Assembly: GCA_018894105.1 (NCBI GenBank)
Contig: CM032121.1
Span: 24,521,730 to 24,585,729 of the forward strand
Direction of reading: 5' to 3'
Source of the DNA: Jacaranda mimosifolia
Lineage: Eukaryota > Streptophyta > Magnoliopsida > Lamiales > Bignoniaceae
Length of the DNA: 64,000 nt
Made by a program: the position numbers and the translations under genes. A model generated the notes under the pieces. It was given only the letters and a program-made list of their open reading frames with translations, did no database searches and had not been told where the DNA came from. Positions 34,178-46,360 of the stretch are shown here, piece after piece (position 1 is the first letter of the stretch; each line of letters begins with the position of its first letter).

Positions 34178-35918
34178 GTGATGCCAAAATACTCACCCAA
34201 TATATAGATATAGTGGGTGTGAGGATATGTCATTGCTGAAAGTGTGCAAGAATTAGATTCCTTTCCACAATTCCCTCCAAAACTCCTTGCAAGCATTGCA
34301 TTCATGTGCTAAAAGCATTGCTCTCTTCTTCTTCTTCCCTACCTCAAATCGGCCTCTACCATTATCATTCTCCTCCCTTATTCCAGCTTAAAGTGAGAAG
34401 ATTTTGCAAGTTTCAATTGGTGTGTGATCATGTCAATTGAGGCAAACAAGTTAGTTTGCTACGGTTTGGAGATGCGCTCAAGCAGAGCACCGATTTGGTG
34501 AATTTTTCCAGAGAGATCCAGAAAGCTTTTTTGATCCAAACTTTTTATTTTGTTTCCTACAAGGTGTTGAGAGGTTGCAATATTTTTATAGTGAATTTTG
34601 TAGGAGTTTTAACAAGGTTAAAAATCGCTCCTTAGATATGGCAGATTCTGGATTGGTCAAAGGTTCACCACTTTCTCCTTGGATATTAGCATTTCAAGGT
34701 AACACTCTATCTAAATTTGGATGTTAGGCATGCTTTGATCATTGTATTCTTGTAAGCACTAGTTTGTTTAAGGTTTTGAAGTTTTATATTTGGATCCTAG
34801 TGCCTTACTTGCTTTCAAGTGGTATCAAAGCCTAAATTATGGTTAGATTTGGATTTTTTGTTGATGATTGATTCATTTGATAGGTTGATAATAATCACCA
34901 AATTCTAGATTCACATGATGGATAGGAGTGTTTGGCTCCTTGATTGATGAAGTGAAAGCATGCTAATATGTATTTTAAGTGTTAATTCATTTGATTAGTA
35001 GTACATTTTAATTCGTAGCTTTTAATGTTAAATGTTGATTTAACATTAATTGGTGTTATATGTTGATATAGCATGTTGATGAATGGCTCAAATAGTTATG
35101 GTCATTTTTGGATCCAATGTGATTACAGTTTTGTTGGAGATTTTTGAAGAATATGATTCTTACTTGAACTTGATTTTTGAAGCTTAATTGAGCACTTAAA
35201 TTTCTAATTTTGAAATGTGTTTTAGATCTGGAAATTGGTCCGTAAGGCATATCTTGTCTAGGCAAAATTTTGGAAATGATACTTTCGTGTCTTCTGGTCA
35301 AGCCAAGGTAAGGTTCTTCACTTTGTATTGAATTAAACCACATGCCCTATAGTAACATTATTCTCAATTTGAATTGGTATTTTCTCCATCTGCTTCTCAC
35401 ATTCTGTGATTACTGAACTTCTAAATAGCATTATTGATTAAAAATGAAATTTCTAGGAGCCTATTGGCTAGTGATTGTGGGGCCCCAATTCTAAACTAGA
35501 AGGAACACCAAAGGCCTCTATCAACCCCCCTCCCCCCAAATTTTTTTTTTTCTCGATTGTGAGACATGTTGCAATTTAATAATAAGCCCAAACAATTCGA
35601 TCAGGGTTCAGTACACAAACATTTAAGGTCATTTCTTCAAATTGCTCTCCAACTGTCTCACAATGTTGTGAACCCAACTCACGTACCACTTTAATGGGCA
35701 AGCAGCCCAACCCTTAGAATGGGATGTGGTGTATCATAAGGGATTTGTCTTTTCTATTGATTCCTATAGATTTGGATCACTCATGATCATCACCGTTCAT
35801 TTATTATCCATTCAACAATTAAATGAACAATGAACAAATATAGAATTAACAATTAATTCCAACAACTAAATGCCAATCAAATTAGCAATGCAAGTTGGCC
35901 GCCTACCTTGAGGAAGGT
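34178..35918 (+). repeat. Monomer 20, right subfamily with A-type tail, 1,741 bp
   Basis: The TATA tract is preceded by CCCAA (TATATAGATATA, 34201-34212). PBS-like site 34820-34832. Its leader resembles C-type monomers (GATGCGCT, TTTGATCCAAACTTTTTA). From 35,364 on, its tail matches the A-type tail that starts 3,480 bp downstream, so this monomer is itself a junction. Confidence 0.94.
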
Positions 35919-36617
35919 GTGATGCCAAAATCCGCACCCTATATATAGATATGGTGGGTGTGAGGGTTGGTCATTGCTGAAAGTGTGAAAGAATTTGATT
36001 TCTTTCCACAATTCCCTCCAAAACACCTTGCAAGCATTGCATTCATGTGTTGAAAGCTTTGCTCTCTTCTTCTTCTTCCCTACCTCAAATCGGCCTCTAC
36101 CATTATGATTCTCCTCCCTTATTCCAGCTTAAAGTGAGAAGATTTTGCAAGTTTCAATTGGTGTGTGATCATGTCAATAGACGCAAACAAGTTTGTTTGC
36201 TACGGTTTGGAGATTCGCTTAAGCAGAGCACCGATTTGGTGAATTTTTCCAGAGTGATCCAGAAAGATTTTTTGATCGAAATTTTTTATTGTGTTTCCTA
36301 CAAGGTGTTGAGAGGTTGCATCATTTTTATAGTGAATTTTGTAGGAGTTTTAACAAGGTTAAAAATCGCTCCTTAGATATAGCAGATTTTGGATTGGTGA
36401 AAGGTTCACAACTTTGTCCTTGGATATTAGCATTTCAAGGTAACACTCTATCTAAATTTGGATTTCCGGCATGCTTTGATCCTTGTATGCTTGTAAGCAC
36501 TAGTTTATTTAAGGTTTTGAAGTTTTATATTTGGATCCTAGTGCCTTACTTGCTTTCAAGTGGTATCAAAGCCTAAATTATGCTTAGATTTGGATTTTTT
36601 GTTGATGATTGATTCAT
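35364..36617 (+). repeat. Isolated A-type fragment preceding the trimer
   Basis: This stretch matches 38844-40097 at a constant offset of 3,480 bp. I saw two clear differences, near 36182 and 36324. Just before it (C at 35363, T at 38843) the two places differ, and just after it (36618) this copy switches to B-type tail. Some bases in the last 75 bp are common to A and B, so the true end lies between 36543 and 36617. Confidence 0.85.
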
Positions 36618-37665
36618 GTGATGGGCTGATCATAATCACCAAATTCTAGATTCACATGATGGATTGAAGTGTTTGGCTCCTTGATTGATGAAGTGAAAGC
36701 ATGCTAATATGTGTTTTAAGTGTTAATTCATATGATTAGTAGTACGTTTTAATTCGTAGCTTTTAATGTTAAATGTTGATTTAACATTAATTGATGTTAT
36801 ATGTTGATATAGCATGTTGATGAATAGTTAAATAGTCATGGTCATTTTTGGATCCAATGTGATTAGAGTTTTGTTGGAGATTTTTGAAGAATACGATTCT
36901 TACTTGAACTTGATTTTTGAAGCTTAATTGAGCACTTAAATTTCCAATTTTAAAATGTGTTTTACATCTGGAAATTGGTCCGTAAGGCATATCTTGTCTA
37001 GGCAAAATTTTGGAAATGTTACCTTTACTTTCGTGTCTTCTGGTCAAGCCATGGTAAGGTTCTTCACTTTGTATTGAATTAAACCACATGCCCTATAGTA
37101 ACATTATTCTCAATTTGAATTGGTATTTTCTCCATCTGCTTCTCACATTTCGTGAATACTGAACTTCTAAAGAGCATTATTGATTAAAAATCAAAATTTC
37201 TAGAAGCCTATTGGCTAGTGATTGTGAGGCCCCAATTCTAAACTAGAAGGAACACCAAAGGCCTCTACCGACCCCCCTCCGCCCCAAATTTTTTTTTTCT
37301 CGGTTGTGAGACATGTTACAATTTAATATTAAGCCCAAACAATTCGATTAGGGTTCAGTACACAAACATTTAAGGTCATTTCTTCAAATTACTCTCCAAC
37401 TGTCACACAACGTTGTGAACCCAACTCACGTACCACTTTAATGGCCGAGCAGCCCAACCCTTAGAGCGGGATCTGGTGTATCATAAGGGATTTGTCTTTT
37501 CTATTGATTCCTACGGATTTGGATCACTCATGATCATCACCGTTCATTTATTATCCATTCAACAATTAAATGAACAATAAATAAATCTATAATTAACAAT
37601 TAATTGCAACAATTGAATGCTAATCAAATTAGCGACGCGAGTTGGCCGCTTTTCTTGAGGAAGGT
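35919..37665 (+). repeat. Monomer 21, chimera of A head and B tail, 1,747 bp
   Basis: The head, through the T at 36542, is type A (TCCGCACCC, TGTGAGGGTTGG, GCAAACAAGTTTGTTTGC, TTTTGATCGAAA, TTTCCGGCATGC). From 36618 the sequence is type B tail (CATGTGATGGGCTGATC). PBS-like site 36561-36573 lies in the 75-bp switch interval. TATA tract 35940-35952. Hairpin intact (36763-36790). Confidence 0.95.
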
Positions 37666-39398
37666 GTGATACCAAAATCCTCACCCTATATATAGATATA
37701 GTGGCTGTGAGGATATGTCATTGCTGAAAGTGTGAAAGAATTAGATTCCTTTCCACAATTCCCTCCAAAACTCCTTGCATTCATGTGCTGAAAGCTTTGC
37801 TCTCTTCTTCTTCTACCCTTCCTCAAATCGGCCTCTACCATTATCATTCTCCTCCCTTATTCCAGCTTAAAGTGAGAAGATTTTGCAAGTTTCAATTGGT
37901 GTGTGATCATGTCAATAGAGGCAAACAAGTTAGTTTGCTACGGTTTGGAGATGCGCTTAAGCAGAGCACCGATTTGGTGAATTTTTCCAGAGAGATCCAG
38001 AAAGCTTTTTTGATCCAAACTTTTTATTGTGTTTCCTACAAGGTGTTGGGAGGTTGCAATATTTTTATAGTGAATTTTGTAGGAGTTTTAACAAGGTTAA
38101 AAATCGCTCCTTAGATATGGCAGATTCTGGATTGGTCAAAGGTTCACCACTTTTTCCTTGGATATTAGCATTTCAAGGTAACACTCTATCTAAATTTGGA
38201 TGTTAGGCATGCTTTGATCCTTGTATTCTTGTAAGCACTAGTTTGTTTTAGGTTTTGAAGTTTTATATTTGGATCCTAGTGCCTTACTTGCTTTCAAGTG
38301 GTATCAAAGCCTAAATTATGCTTAGATTTGGATTTTTTGTTGATGATTGATTCATGTGATGGGTTGATCATAATCACCAAATTTTTGATTCACATGATGG
38401 ATTGGAGTGTTTGGCTCCTTGATTGATGAAGTGAAAGCATGCTAATATGTGTTTTAAGTGTTAATTCATATGATTAGTAGTACGTTTTAATTCGTAGCTT
38501 TTAATGTTAAATGATGATTTAACATTAATTGGTGTTATATGTTGATATAGTATCTTGATGAATGGCTCAAATAGTTATGGTCATTTTTGGATCTAATGTG
38601 ATTAGAGTTTTGTTGGAGATTTTTGAAAAATACGATTCTTACGTGAACTTGATTTTTGAAGCTTAATTGAGCACTTAAATTTTCAATTTTAAAATGTGTT
38701 TTAGATTTGGAAATTGGTCCGTAAGGCATATCTTGTCTAGCTAAAATTTTGGAAATGATACTTTCGTGTCTTCTGGTCAAAGCCATGGTAAGGTTCTTCA
38801 CTTTGTATTGAATTAAACCACATGCCCTATAGTAACATTATTTTCAATTTGAATTGGTATTTTCTCCATCTGCTTCTCACATTCTGTGATTACTGAACTT
38901 CTAAATAGCATTATTGATTAAAAATGAAATTTCTAGGAGCCTATTGGCTAGTGATTGTGGGGCCCCAATTCTAAACTAGAAGGAACACCAAAGGCCTCTA
39001 TCAACCCCCCTCCCCCCAAATTTTTTTTTTTCTCGATTGTGAGACATGTTGCAATTTAATAATAAGCCCAAACAATTCGATCAGGGTTCAGTACACAAAC
39101 ATTTAAGGTCATTTCTTCAAATTGCTCTCCAACTGTCTCACAATGTTGTGAACCCAACTCACGTACCACTTTAATGGGCAAGCAGCCCAACCCTTAGAAT
39201 GGGATGTGGTGTATCATAAGGGATTTGTCTTTTCTATTGATTCCTATAGATTTGGATCACTCATGATCATCACCGTTCATTTATTATCCATTCAACAATT
39301 AAATGAACAATGAACAAATATAGAATTAACAATTAATTCCAACAACTAAATGCCAATCAAATTAGCAATGCAAGTTGGCCGCCTACCTTGAGGAAGGT
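37666..39398 (+). repeat. Monomer 22, C type, 1,733 bp
   Basis: C-type marks: GTGATACCAAAATCC before the TATA tract (37687-37700), GTGGCTGTGAGG after it, a 9-bp deletion leaving CCTTGCATTCATG (near 37776), GTGTTGGGAGG (near 38043) and GTTTGTTTTAGG (near 38243). PBS-like site 38299-38311. First C copy of the 5,221-bp series; it differs from the next C copy at 37829 (G) and 38688 (T). Confidence 0.96.
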
Positions 39399-41139
39399 GT
39401 GATGCCAAAATCCGCACCCTATATATAGATATGGTGGGTGTGAGGGTTGGTCATTGCTGAAAGTGTGAAAGAATTTGATTTCTTTCCACAATTCCCTCCA
39501 AAACACCTTGCAAGCATTGCATTCATGTGTTGAAAGCTTTGCTCTCTTCTTCTTCTTCCCTACCTCAAATCGGCCTCTACCATTATGATTCTCCTCCCTT
39601 ATTCCAGCTTAAAGTGAGAAGATTTTGCAAGTTTCAATTGGTGTGTGATCATGTCAATAGATGCAAACAAGTTTGTTTGCTACGGTTTGGAGATTCGCTT
39701 AAGCAGAGCACCGATTTGGTGAATTTTTCCAGAGTGATCCAGAAAGATTTTTTGATCGAAATTTTTTATTGTGTTTCCTACAAGGTGTTGAGAGGTTGCA
39801 TCGTTTTTATAGTGAATTTTGTAGGAGTTTTAACAAGGTTAAAAATCGCTCCTTAGATATAGCAGATTTTGGATTGGTGAAAGGTTCACAACTTTGTCCT
39901 TGGATATTAGCATTTCAAGGTAACACTCTATCTAAATTTGGATTTCCGGCATGCTTTGATCCTTGTATGCTTGTAAGCACTAGTTTATTTAAGGTTTTGA
40001 AGTTTTATATTTGGATCCTAGTGCCTTACTTGCTTTCAAGTGGTATCAAAGCCTAAATTATGCTTAGATTTGGATTTTTTGTTGATGATTGATTCATCTG
40101 ATGGGTTGATCATAATTACCAAATTCTAGATTCACATGATGGATTGGAGTGTTTGGCTCCTTGATTGATGAAGTTAAATCATGCTAATATGTGTTTTAAG
40201 TGTTAATTCATATGATTAGTAGTACGCTTTAATTCGTAGCTTTTAATGTTAAATGATGATTTAACATTAATTGGTGTTATATGTTGATATAGTATCTTGA
40301 TGAATGGCTCAAATAGTTATGGTCATTTTTGGATCTAATGTGATTAGAGTTTTGTTGGAGATTTTTGAAAAATACGATTCTTACGTGAACTTGATTTTTG
40401 AAGCTTAATTGAGCACTTAAATTTCCAATTTTAAAATGTGTTTTAGATTTGGAAATTGGTCCGTAAGGCATATCTTGTCTAGCTAAAATTTTGGAAATGA
40501 TACTTTCGTGTCTTCTGGTCAAGCCATGGTAAGGTTCTTCACTTTGTATTGAATTAAACCACATGCCCTATAGTAACATTATTTTCAATTTGAATTGGTA
40601 TTTTCTCCATCTGCTTCTCACATTCCGTGAATACAGAACTTCTAAATAGCATTATTGATCAAAAATCAAAATTTTTAGAAGCCTATTGGCTAGTGATTGT
40701 GAGGCCCGAATTCTAAACTAGAAGGAACACCAAAGGCCTCTGCTGACCCCCCTCCCCCCCAAATTTTTTTTTTCTCGGTTGTCAGACATGTACAATTTAA
40801 TATTAAGCCCAAACAATTCGATTAGGGTTCAGTACACAAACATTTAAGGTCATTTCTTCAAATTGCTCTCCAACTGTCTCACAACATTGTGAACCCAACT
40901 CACGTACAACTCTAATGGGCGAGCAGCCCAACCGTTAAAACGGGATCTGGTGTATCATAAGGGATTTTTCTTTTCTATTGATTCCTACGGATTTGGATCA
41001 CTCATGATCATCACCGTTCATTTATTATCCCTTCAACAATGAAATGAACAATAAACGAATCTATAATTAACAATTAATTGAAACAATTAAATGCTAATCA
41101 AATTAGCAACGAGAGTTGGCCGCTTAGCTTTAGGAAGGT
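39399..41139 (+). repeat. Monomer 23, A type, 1,741 bp
   Basis: A-type copy matching the head of monomer 21 at an offset of 3,480 bp. TATA tract 39420-39432, PBS-like site 40041-40053. Private base: AGATGCAAAC (39662), where other A copies have AGACGCAAAC. The poly(A)-like signal upstream of its TATA tract is AATGAA, not AATAAA. Confidence 0.96.
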
Positions 41140-42886
41140 GTGATGCCAAAATCCTCACCCTATATATAGATATAGTGGGTGTGAGGATATGTCATTGGTG
41201 AAAGTGTGAAAGAATTAGATTCCTTTCCACAATTCCCTCCAAAACTCCTTGCATGCATTGCATTTATGGGTTGAAAGCTTTGCTCTCTTCTTCTTCTTCC
41301 CTACCTCAAATCGGCCTCTACCACCATGATTCTCCTCCCTTATTCCAGCTTAAAGTGAGAAGATTTTGCAAGTTTCAATTGGTGTGTGATCATGTCAATA
41401 GACGCAAACAAGTTTGTTTGCTACGGTTTGGAGATTCGCTTAGGTAGAGCACCGATTTGGTGAATTTTTCCAGACAGATCCAGATAGATTTTTTGATACA
41501 AATTTTTTATTGTGTTTCCTACAAGGTGTTGAGAGGTTGCAATATTTTTATAGTGAATTTTGTAGGAGTTTTAACAAGGATAAAAATCGCTCCTTAGATA
41601 TGGCAGATTCTGCATTGGTGAAAGGTTCACCACTATCTCCTTGGATATTAGCATTTCAAGGTAACACTCTATCTAAATTTGAATTTTAGGCTTGCTTTGA
41701 TCCTTGTATGCTTGTAAGCACTAGTTTGTTTAAGGTTTTGAAGTTTTATATTTGGATCCTAGCGCCTTACTTGCTTTCAAGTGGTATCAAAGCCTAAATT
41801 ATGCTTAGATTTGGATTTTTTGTTGATGATTGATTCATGTGATGGGCTGATCATAATCACCAAATTCTAGATTCACATGATGGATTGAAGTGTTTGGCTC
41901 CTTGATTGATGAAGTGAAAGCATGCTAATATGTGTTTTAAGTGTTAATTCATATGATTAGTAGTACGTTTTAATTCGTAGCTTTTAATGTTAAATGTTGA
42001 TTTAACATTAATTGATGTTATATGTTGATATAGCATGTTGATGAATAGTTAAATAGTCATGGTCATTTTTGGATCCAATGTGATTAGAGTTTTGTTGGAG
42101 ATTTTTGAAGAATACGATTCTTACTTGAACTTGATTTTTGAAGCTTAATTGAGCACTTAAATTTCCAATTTTAAAATGTGTTTTACATCTGGAAATTGGT
42201 CCGTAAGGCATATCTTGTCTAGGCAAAATTTTGGAAATGTTACCTTTACTTTCGTGTCTTCTGGTCAAGCCATGGTAAGGTTCTTCACTTTGTATTGAAT
42301 TAAACCACATGCCCTATAGTAACATTATTCTCAATTTGAATTGGTATTTTCTCCATCTGCTTCTCACATTTCGTGAATACTGAACTTCTAAAGAGCATTA
42401 TTGATTAAAAATCAAAATTTCTAGAAGCCTATTGGCTAGTGATTGTGAGGCCCCAATTCTAAACTAGAAGGAACACCAAAGGCCTCTACCGACCCCCCTC
42501 CGCCCCAAATTTTTTTTTTCTCGGTTGTGAGACATGTTACAATTTAATATTAAGCCCAAACAATTCGATTAGGGTTCAGTACACAAACATTTAAGGTCAT
42601 TTCTTCAAATTACTCTCCAACTGTCACACAACGTTGTGAACCCAACTCACGTACCACTTTAATGGCCGAGCAGCCCAACCCTTAGAGCGGGATCTGGTGT
42701 ATCATAAGGGATTTGTCTTTTCTATTGATTCCTACGGATTTGGATCACTCATGATCATCACCGTTCATTTATTATCCATTCAACAATTAAATGAACAATA
42801 AATAAATCTATAATTAACAATTAATTGCAACAATTGAATGCTAATCAAATTAGCGACGCGAGTTGGCCGCTTTTCTTGAGGAAGGT
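41140..42886 (+). repeat. Monomer 24, B type, 1,747 bp
   Basis: B-type marks: CGCTTAGCTTTAGGAAGG upstream, TTAGGTAGAGCACC (near 41441), AACAAGGATAAAAATCG (near 41573), GAATTTTAGGCTTGC (near 41681) and CTAGCGCCTTAC (41760). TATA tract 41161-41174, PBS-like site 41782-41794. Confidence 0.96.
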
Positions 42887-44619
42887 GTGATACCAAAATC
42901 CTCACCCTATATATAGATATAGTGGCTGTGAGGATATGTCATTGCTGAAAGTGTGAAAGAATTAGATTCCTTTCCACAATTCCCTCCAAAACTCCTTGCA
43001 TTCATGTGCTGAAAGCTTTGCTCTCTTCTTCTTCTACCCTTCCTCAAATCAGCCTCTACCATTATCATTCTCCTCCCTTATTCCAGCTTAAAGTGAGAAG
43101 ATTTTGCAAGTTTCAATTGGTGTGTGATCATGTCAATAGAGGCAAACAAGTTAGTTTGCTACGGTTTGGAGATGCGCTTAAGCAGAGCACCGATTTGGTG
43201 AATTTTTCCAGAGAGATCCAGAAAGCTTTTTTGATCCAAACTTTTTATTGTGTTTCCTACAAGGTGTTGGGAGGTTGCAATATTTTTATAGTGAATTTTG
43301 TAGGAGTTTTAACAAGGTTAAAAATCGCTCCTTAGATATGGCAGATTCTGGATTGGTCAAAGGTTCACCACTTTTTCCTTGGATATTAGCATTTCAAGGT
43401 AACACTCTATCTAAATTTGGATGTTAGGCATGCTTTGATCCTTGTATTCTTGTAAGCACTAGTTTGTTTTAGGTTTTGAAGTTTTATATTTGGATCCTAG
43501 TGCCTTACTTGCTTTCAAGTGGTATCAAAGCCTAAATTATGCTTAGATTTGGATTTTTTGTTGATGATTGATTCATGTGATGGGTTGATCATAATCACCA
43601 AATTTTTGATTCACATGATGGATTGGAGTGTTTGGCTCCTTGATTGATGAAGTGAAAGCATGCTAATATGTGTTTTAAGTGTTAATTCATATGATTAGTA
43701 GTACGTTTTAATTCGTAGCTTTTAATGTTAAATGATGATTTAACATTAATTGGTGTTATATGTTGATATAGTATCTTGATGAATGGCTCAAATAGTTATG
43801 GTCATTTTTGGATCTAATGTGATTAGAGTTTTGTTGGAGATTTTTGAAAAATACGATTCTTACGTGAACTTGATTTTTGAAGCTTAATTGAGCACTTAAA
43901 TTTCCAATTTTAAAATGTGTTTTAGATTTGGAAATTGGTCCGTAAGGCATATCTTGTCTAGCTAAAATTTTGGAAATGATACTTTCGTGTCTTCTGGTCA
44001 AAGCCATGGTAAGGTTCTTCACTTTGTATTGAATTAAACCACATGCCCTATAGTAACATTATTTTCAATTTGAATTGGTATTTTCTCCATCTGCTTCTCA
44101 CATTCTGTGATTACTGAACTTCTAAATAGCATTATTGATTAAAAATGAAATTTCTAGGAGCCTATTGGCTAGTGATTGTGGGGCCCCAATTCTAAACTAG
44201 AAGGAACACCAAAGGCCTCTATCAACCCCCCTCCCCCCAAATTTTTTTTTTTCTCGATTGTGAGACATGTTGCAATTTAATAATAAGCCCAAACAATTCG
44301 ATCAGGGTTCAGTACACAAACATTTAAGGTCATTTCTTCAAATTGCTCTCCAACTGTCTCACAATGTTGTGAACCCAACTCACGTACCACTTTAATGGGC
44401 AAGCAGCCCAACCCTTAGAATGGGATGTGGTGTATCATAAGGGATTTGTCTTTTCTATTGATTCCTATAGATTTGGATCACTCATGATCATCACCGTTCA
44501 TTTATTATCCATTCAACAATTAAATGAACAATGAACAAATATAGAATTAACAATTAATTCCAACAACTAAATGCCAATCAAATTAGCAATGCAAGTTGGC
44601 CGCCTACCTTGAGGAAGGT
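42887..44619 (+). repeat. Monomer 25, C type, 1,733 bp
   Basis: Second C copy. TATA tract 42908-42921, PBS-like site 43520-43532. It has a private A at 43050 (AAATCAGCCTC, where the other C copies have AAATCGGCCTC). Confidence 0.96.
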
Positions 44620-46360
44620 GTGATGCCAAAATCCGCACCCTATATATAGATATGGTGGGTGTGAGGGTTGGTCATTGCTGAAAGTGTGAAAGAATTTGAT
44701 TTCTTTCCACAATTCCCTCCAAAACACCTTGCAAGCATTGCATTCATGTGTTGAAAGCTTTGCTCTCTTCTTCTTCTTCCCTACCTCAAATCGGCCTCTA
44801 CCATTATGATTCTCCTCCCTTATTCCAGCTTAAAGTGAGAAGATTTTGCAAGTTTCAATTGGTGTGTGATCATGTCAATAGACGCAAACAAGTTTGTTTG
44901 CTACGGTTTGGAGATTCGCTTAAGCAGAGCACCGATTTGGTGAATTTTTCCAGAGTGATCCAGAAAGATTTTTTGATCGAAATTTTTTATTGTGTTTCCT
45001 ACAAGGTGTTGAGAGGTTGCATCGTTTTTATAGTGAATTTTGTAGGAGTTTTAACAAGGTTAAAAATCGCTCCTTAGATATAGCAGATTTTGGATTGGTG
45101 AAAGGTTCACAACTTTGTCCTTGGATATTAGCATTTCAAGGTAACACTCTATCTAAATTTGGATTTCCGGCATGCTTTGATCCTTGTATGCTTGTAAGCA
45201 CTAGTTTATTTAAGGTTTTGAAGTTTTATATTTGGATCCTAGTGCCTTACTTGCTTTCAAGTGGTATCAAAGCCTAAATTATGCTTAGATTTGGATTTTT
45301 TGTTGATGATTGATTCATCTGATGGGTTGATCATAATTACCAAATTCTAGATTCACATGATGGATTGGAGTGTTTGGCTCCTTGATTGATGAAGTTAAAT
45401 CATGCTAATATGTGTTTTAAGTGTTAATTCATATGATTAGTAGTACGCTTTAATTCGTAGCTTTTAATGTTAAATGATGATTTAACATTAATTGGTGTTA
45501 TATGTTGATATAGTATCTTGATGAATGGCTCAAATAGTTATGGTCATTTTTGGATCTAATGTGATTAGAGTTTTGTTGGAGATTTTTGAAAAATACGATT
45601 CTTACGTGAACTTGATTTTTGAAGCTTAATTGAGCACTTAAATTTCCAATTTTAAAATGTGTTTTAGATTTGGAAATTGGTCCGTAAGGCATATCTTGTC
45701 TAGCTAAAATTTTGGAAATGATACTTTCGTGTCTTCTGGTCAAGCCATGGTAAGGTTCTTCACTTTGTATTGAATTAAACCACATGCCCTATAGTAACAT
45801 TATTTTCAATTTGAATTGGTATTTTCTCCATCTGCTTCTCACATTCCGTGAATACAGAACTTCTAAATAGCATTATTGATCAAAAATCAAAATTTTTAGA
45901 AGCCTATTGGCTAGTGATTGTGAGGCCCGAATTCTAAACTAGAAGGAACACCAAAGGCCTCTGCTGACCCCCCTCCCCCCCAAATTTTTTTTTTCTCGGT
46001 TGTCAGACATGTACAATTTAATATTAAGCCCAAACAATTCGATTAGGGTTCAGTACACAAACATTTAAGGTCATTTCTTCAAATTGCTCTCCAACTGTCT
46101 CACAACATTGTGAACCCAACTCACGTACAACTCTAATGGGCGAGCAGCCCAACCGTTAAAACGGGATCTGGTGTATCATAAGGGATTTTTCTTTTCTATT
46201 GATTCCTACGGATTTGGATCACTCATGATCATCACCGTTCATTTATTATCCCTTCAACAATGAAATGAACAATAAACGAATCTATAATTAACAATTAATT
46301 GAAACAATTAAATGCTAATCAAATTAGCAACGAGAGTTGGCCGCTTAGCTTTAGGAAGGT
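44620..46360 (+). repeat. Monomer 26, A type, 1,741 bp
   Basis: TATA tract 44641-44653, PBS-like site 45262-45274. It carries GCATCGTTTTTATAG near 45019, as in monomers 23 and 32. I noticed no other differences from the A consensus. Confidence 0.96.

Noticed and set aside
36047..36376. A recurrent forward open frame of about 109 codons downstream of the TATA tract (also at 37785, 39527, 43006, 48227 and other copies).
   Set aside because: It begins at GTG, not ATG, and contains no ATG; in a eukaryote it would not be started. The nearest ATG, just upstream, gives start-one codon-stop. In D monomers the frame does extend back to an ATG, but that ATG lies upstream of the TATA tract. No domain is recognisable, and several copies break it.
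36436..36480. CAAG/GTAACACT...TTTTAG/GC looks like a 5' and 3' splice-site pair in the leader of most monomers.
   Set aside because: The enclosed segment is only about 30 bp, too short for a plant intron, and A-type copies destroy the acceptor (TTTCCGGC).
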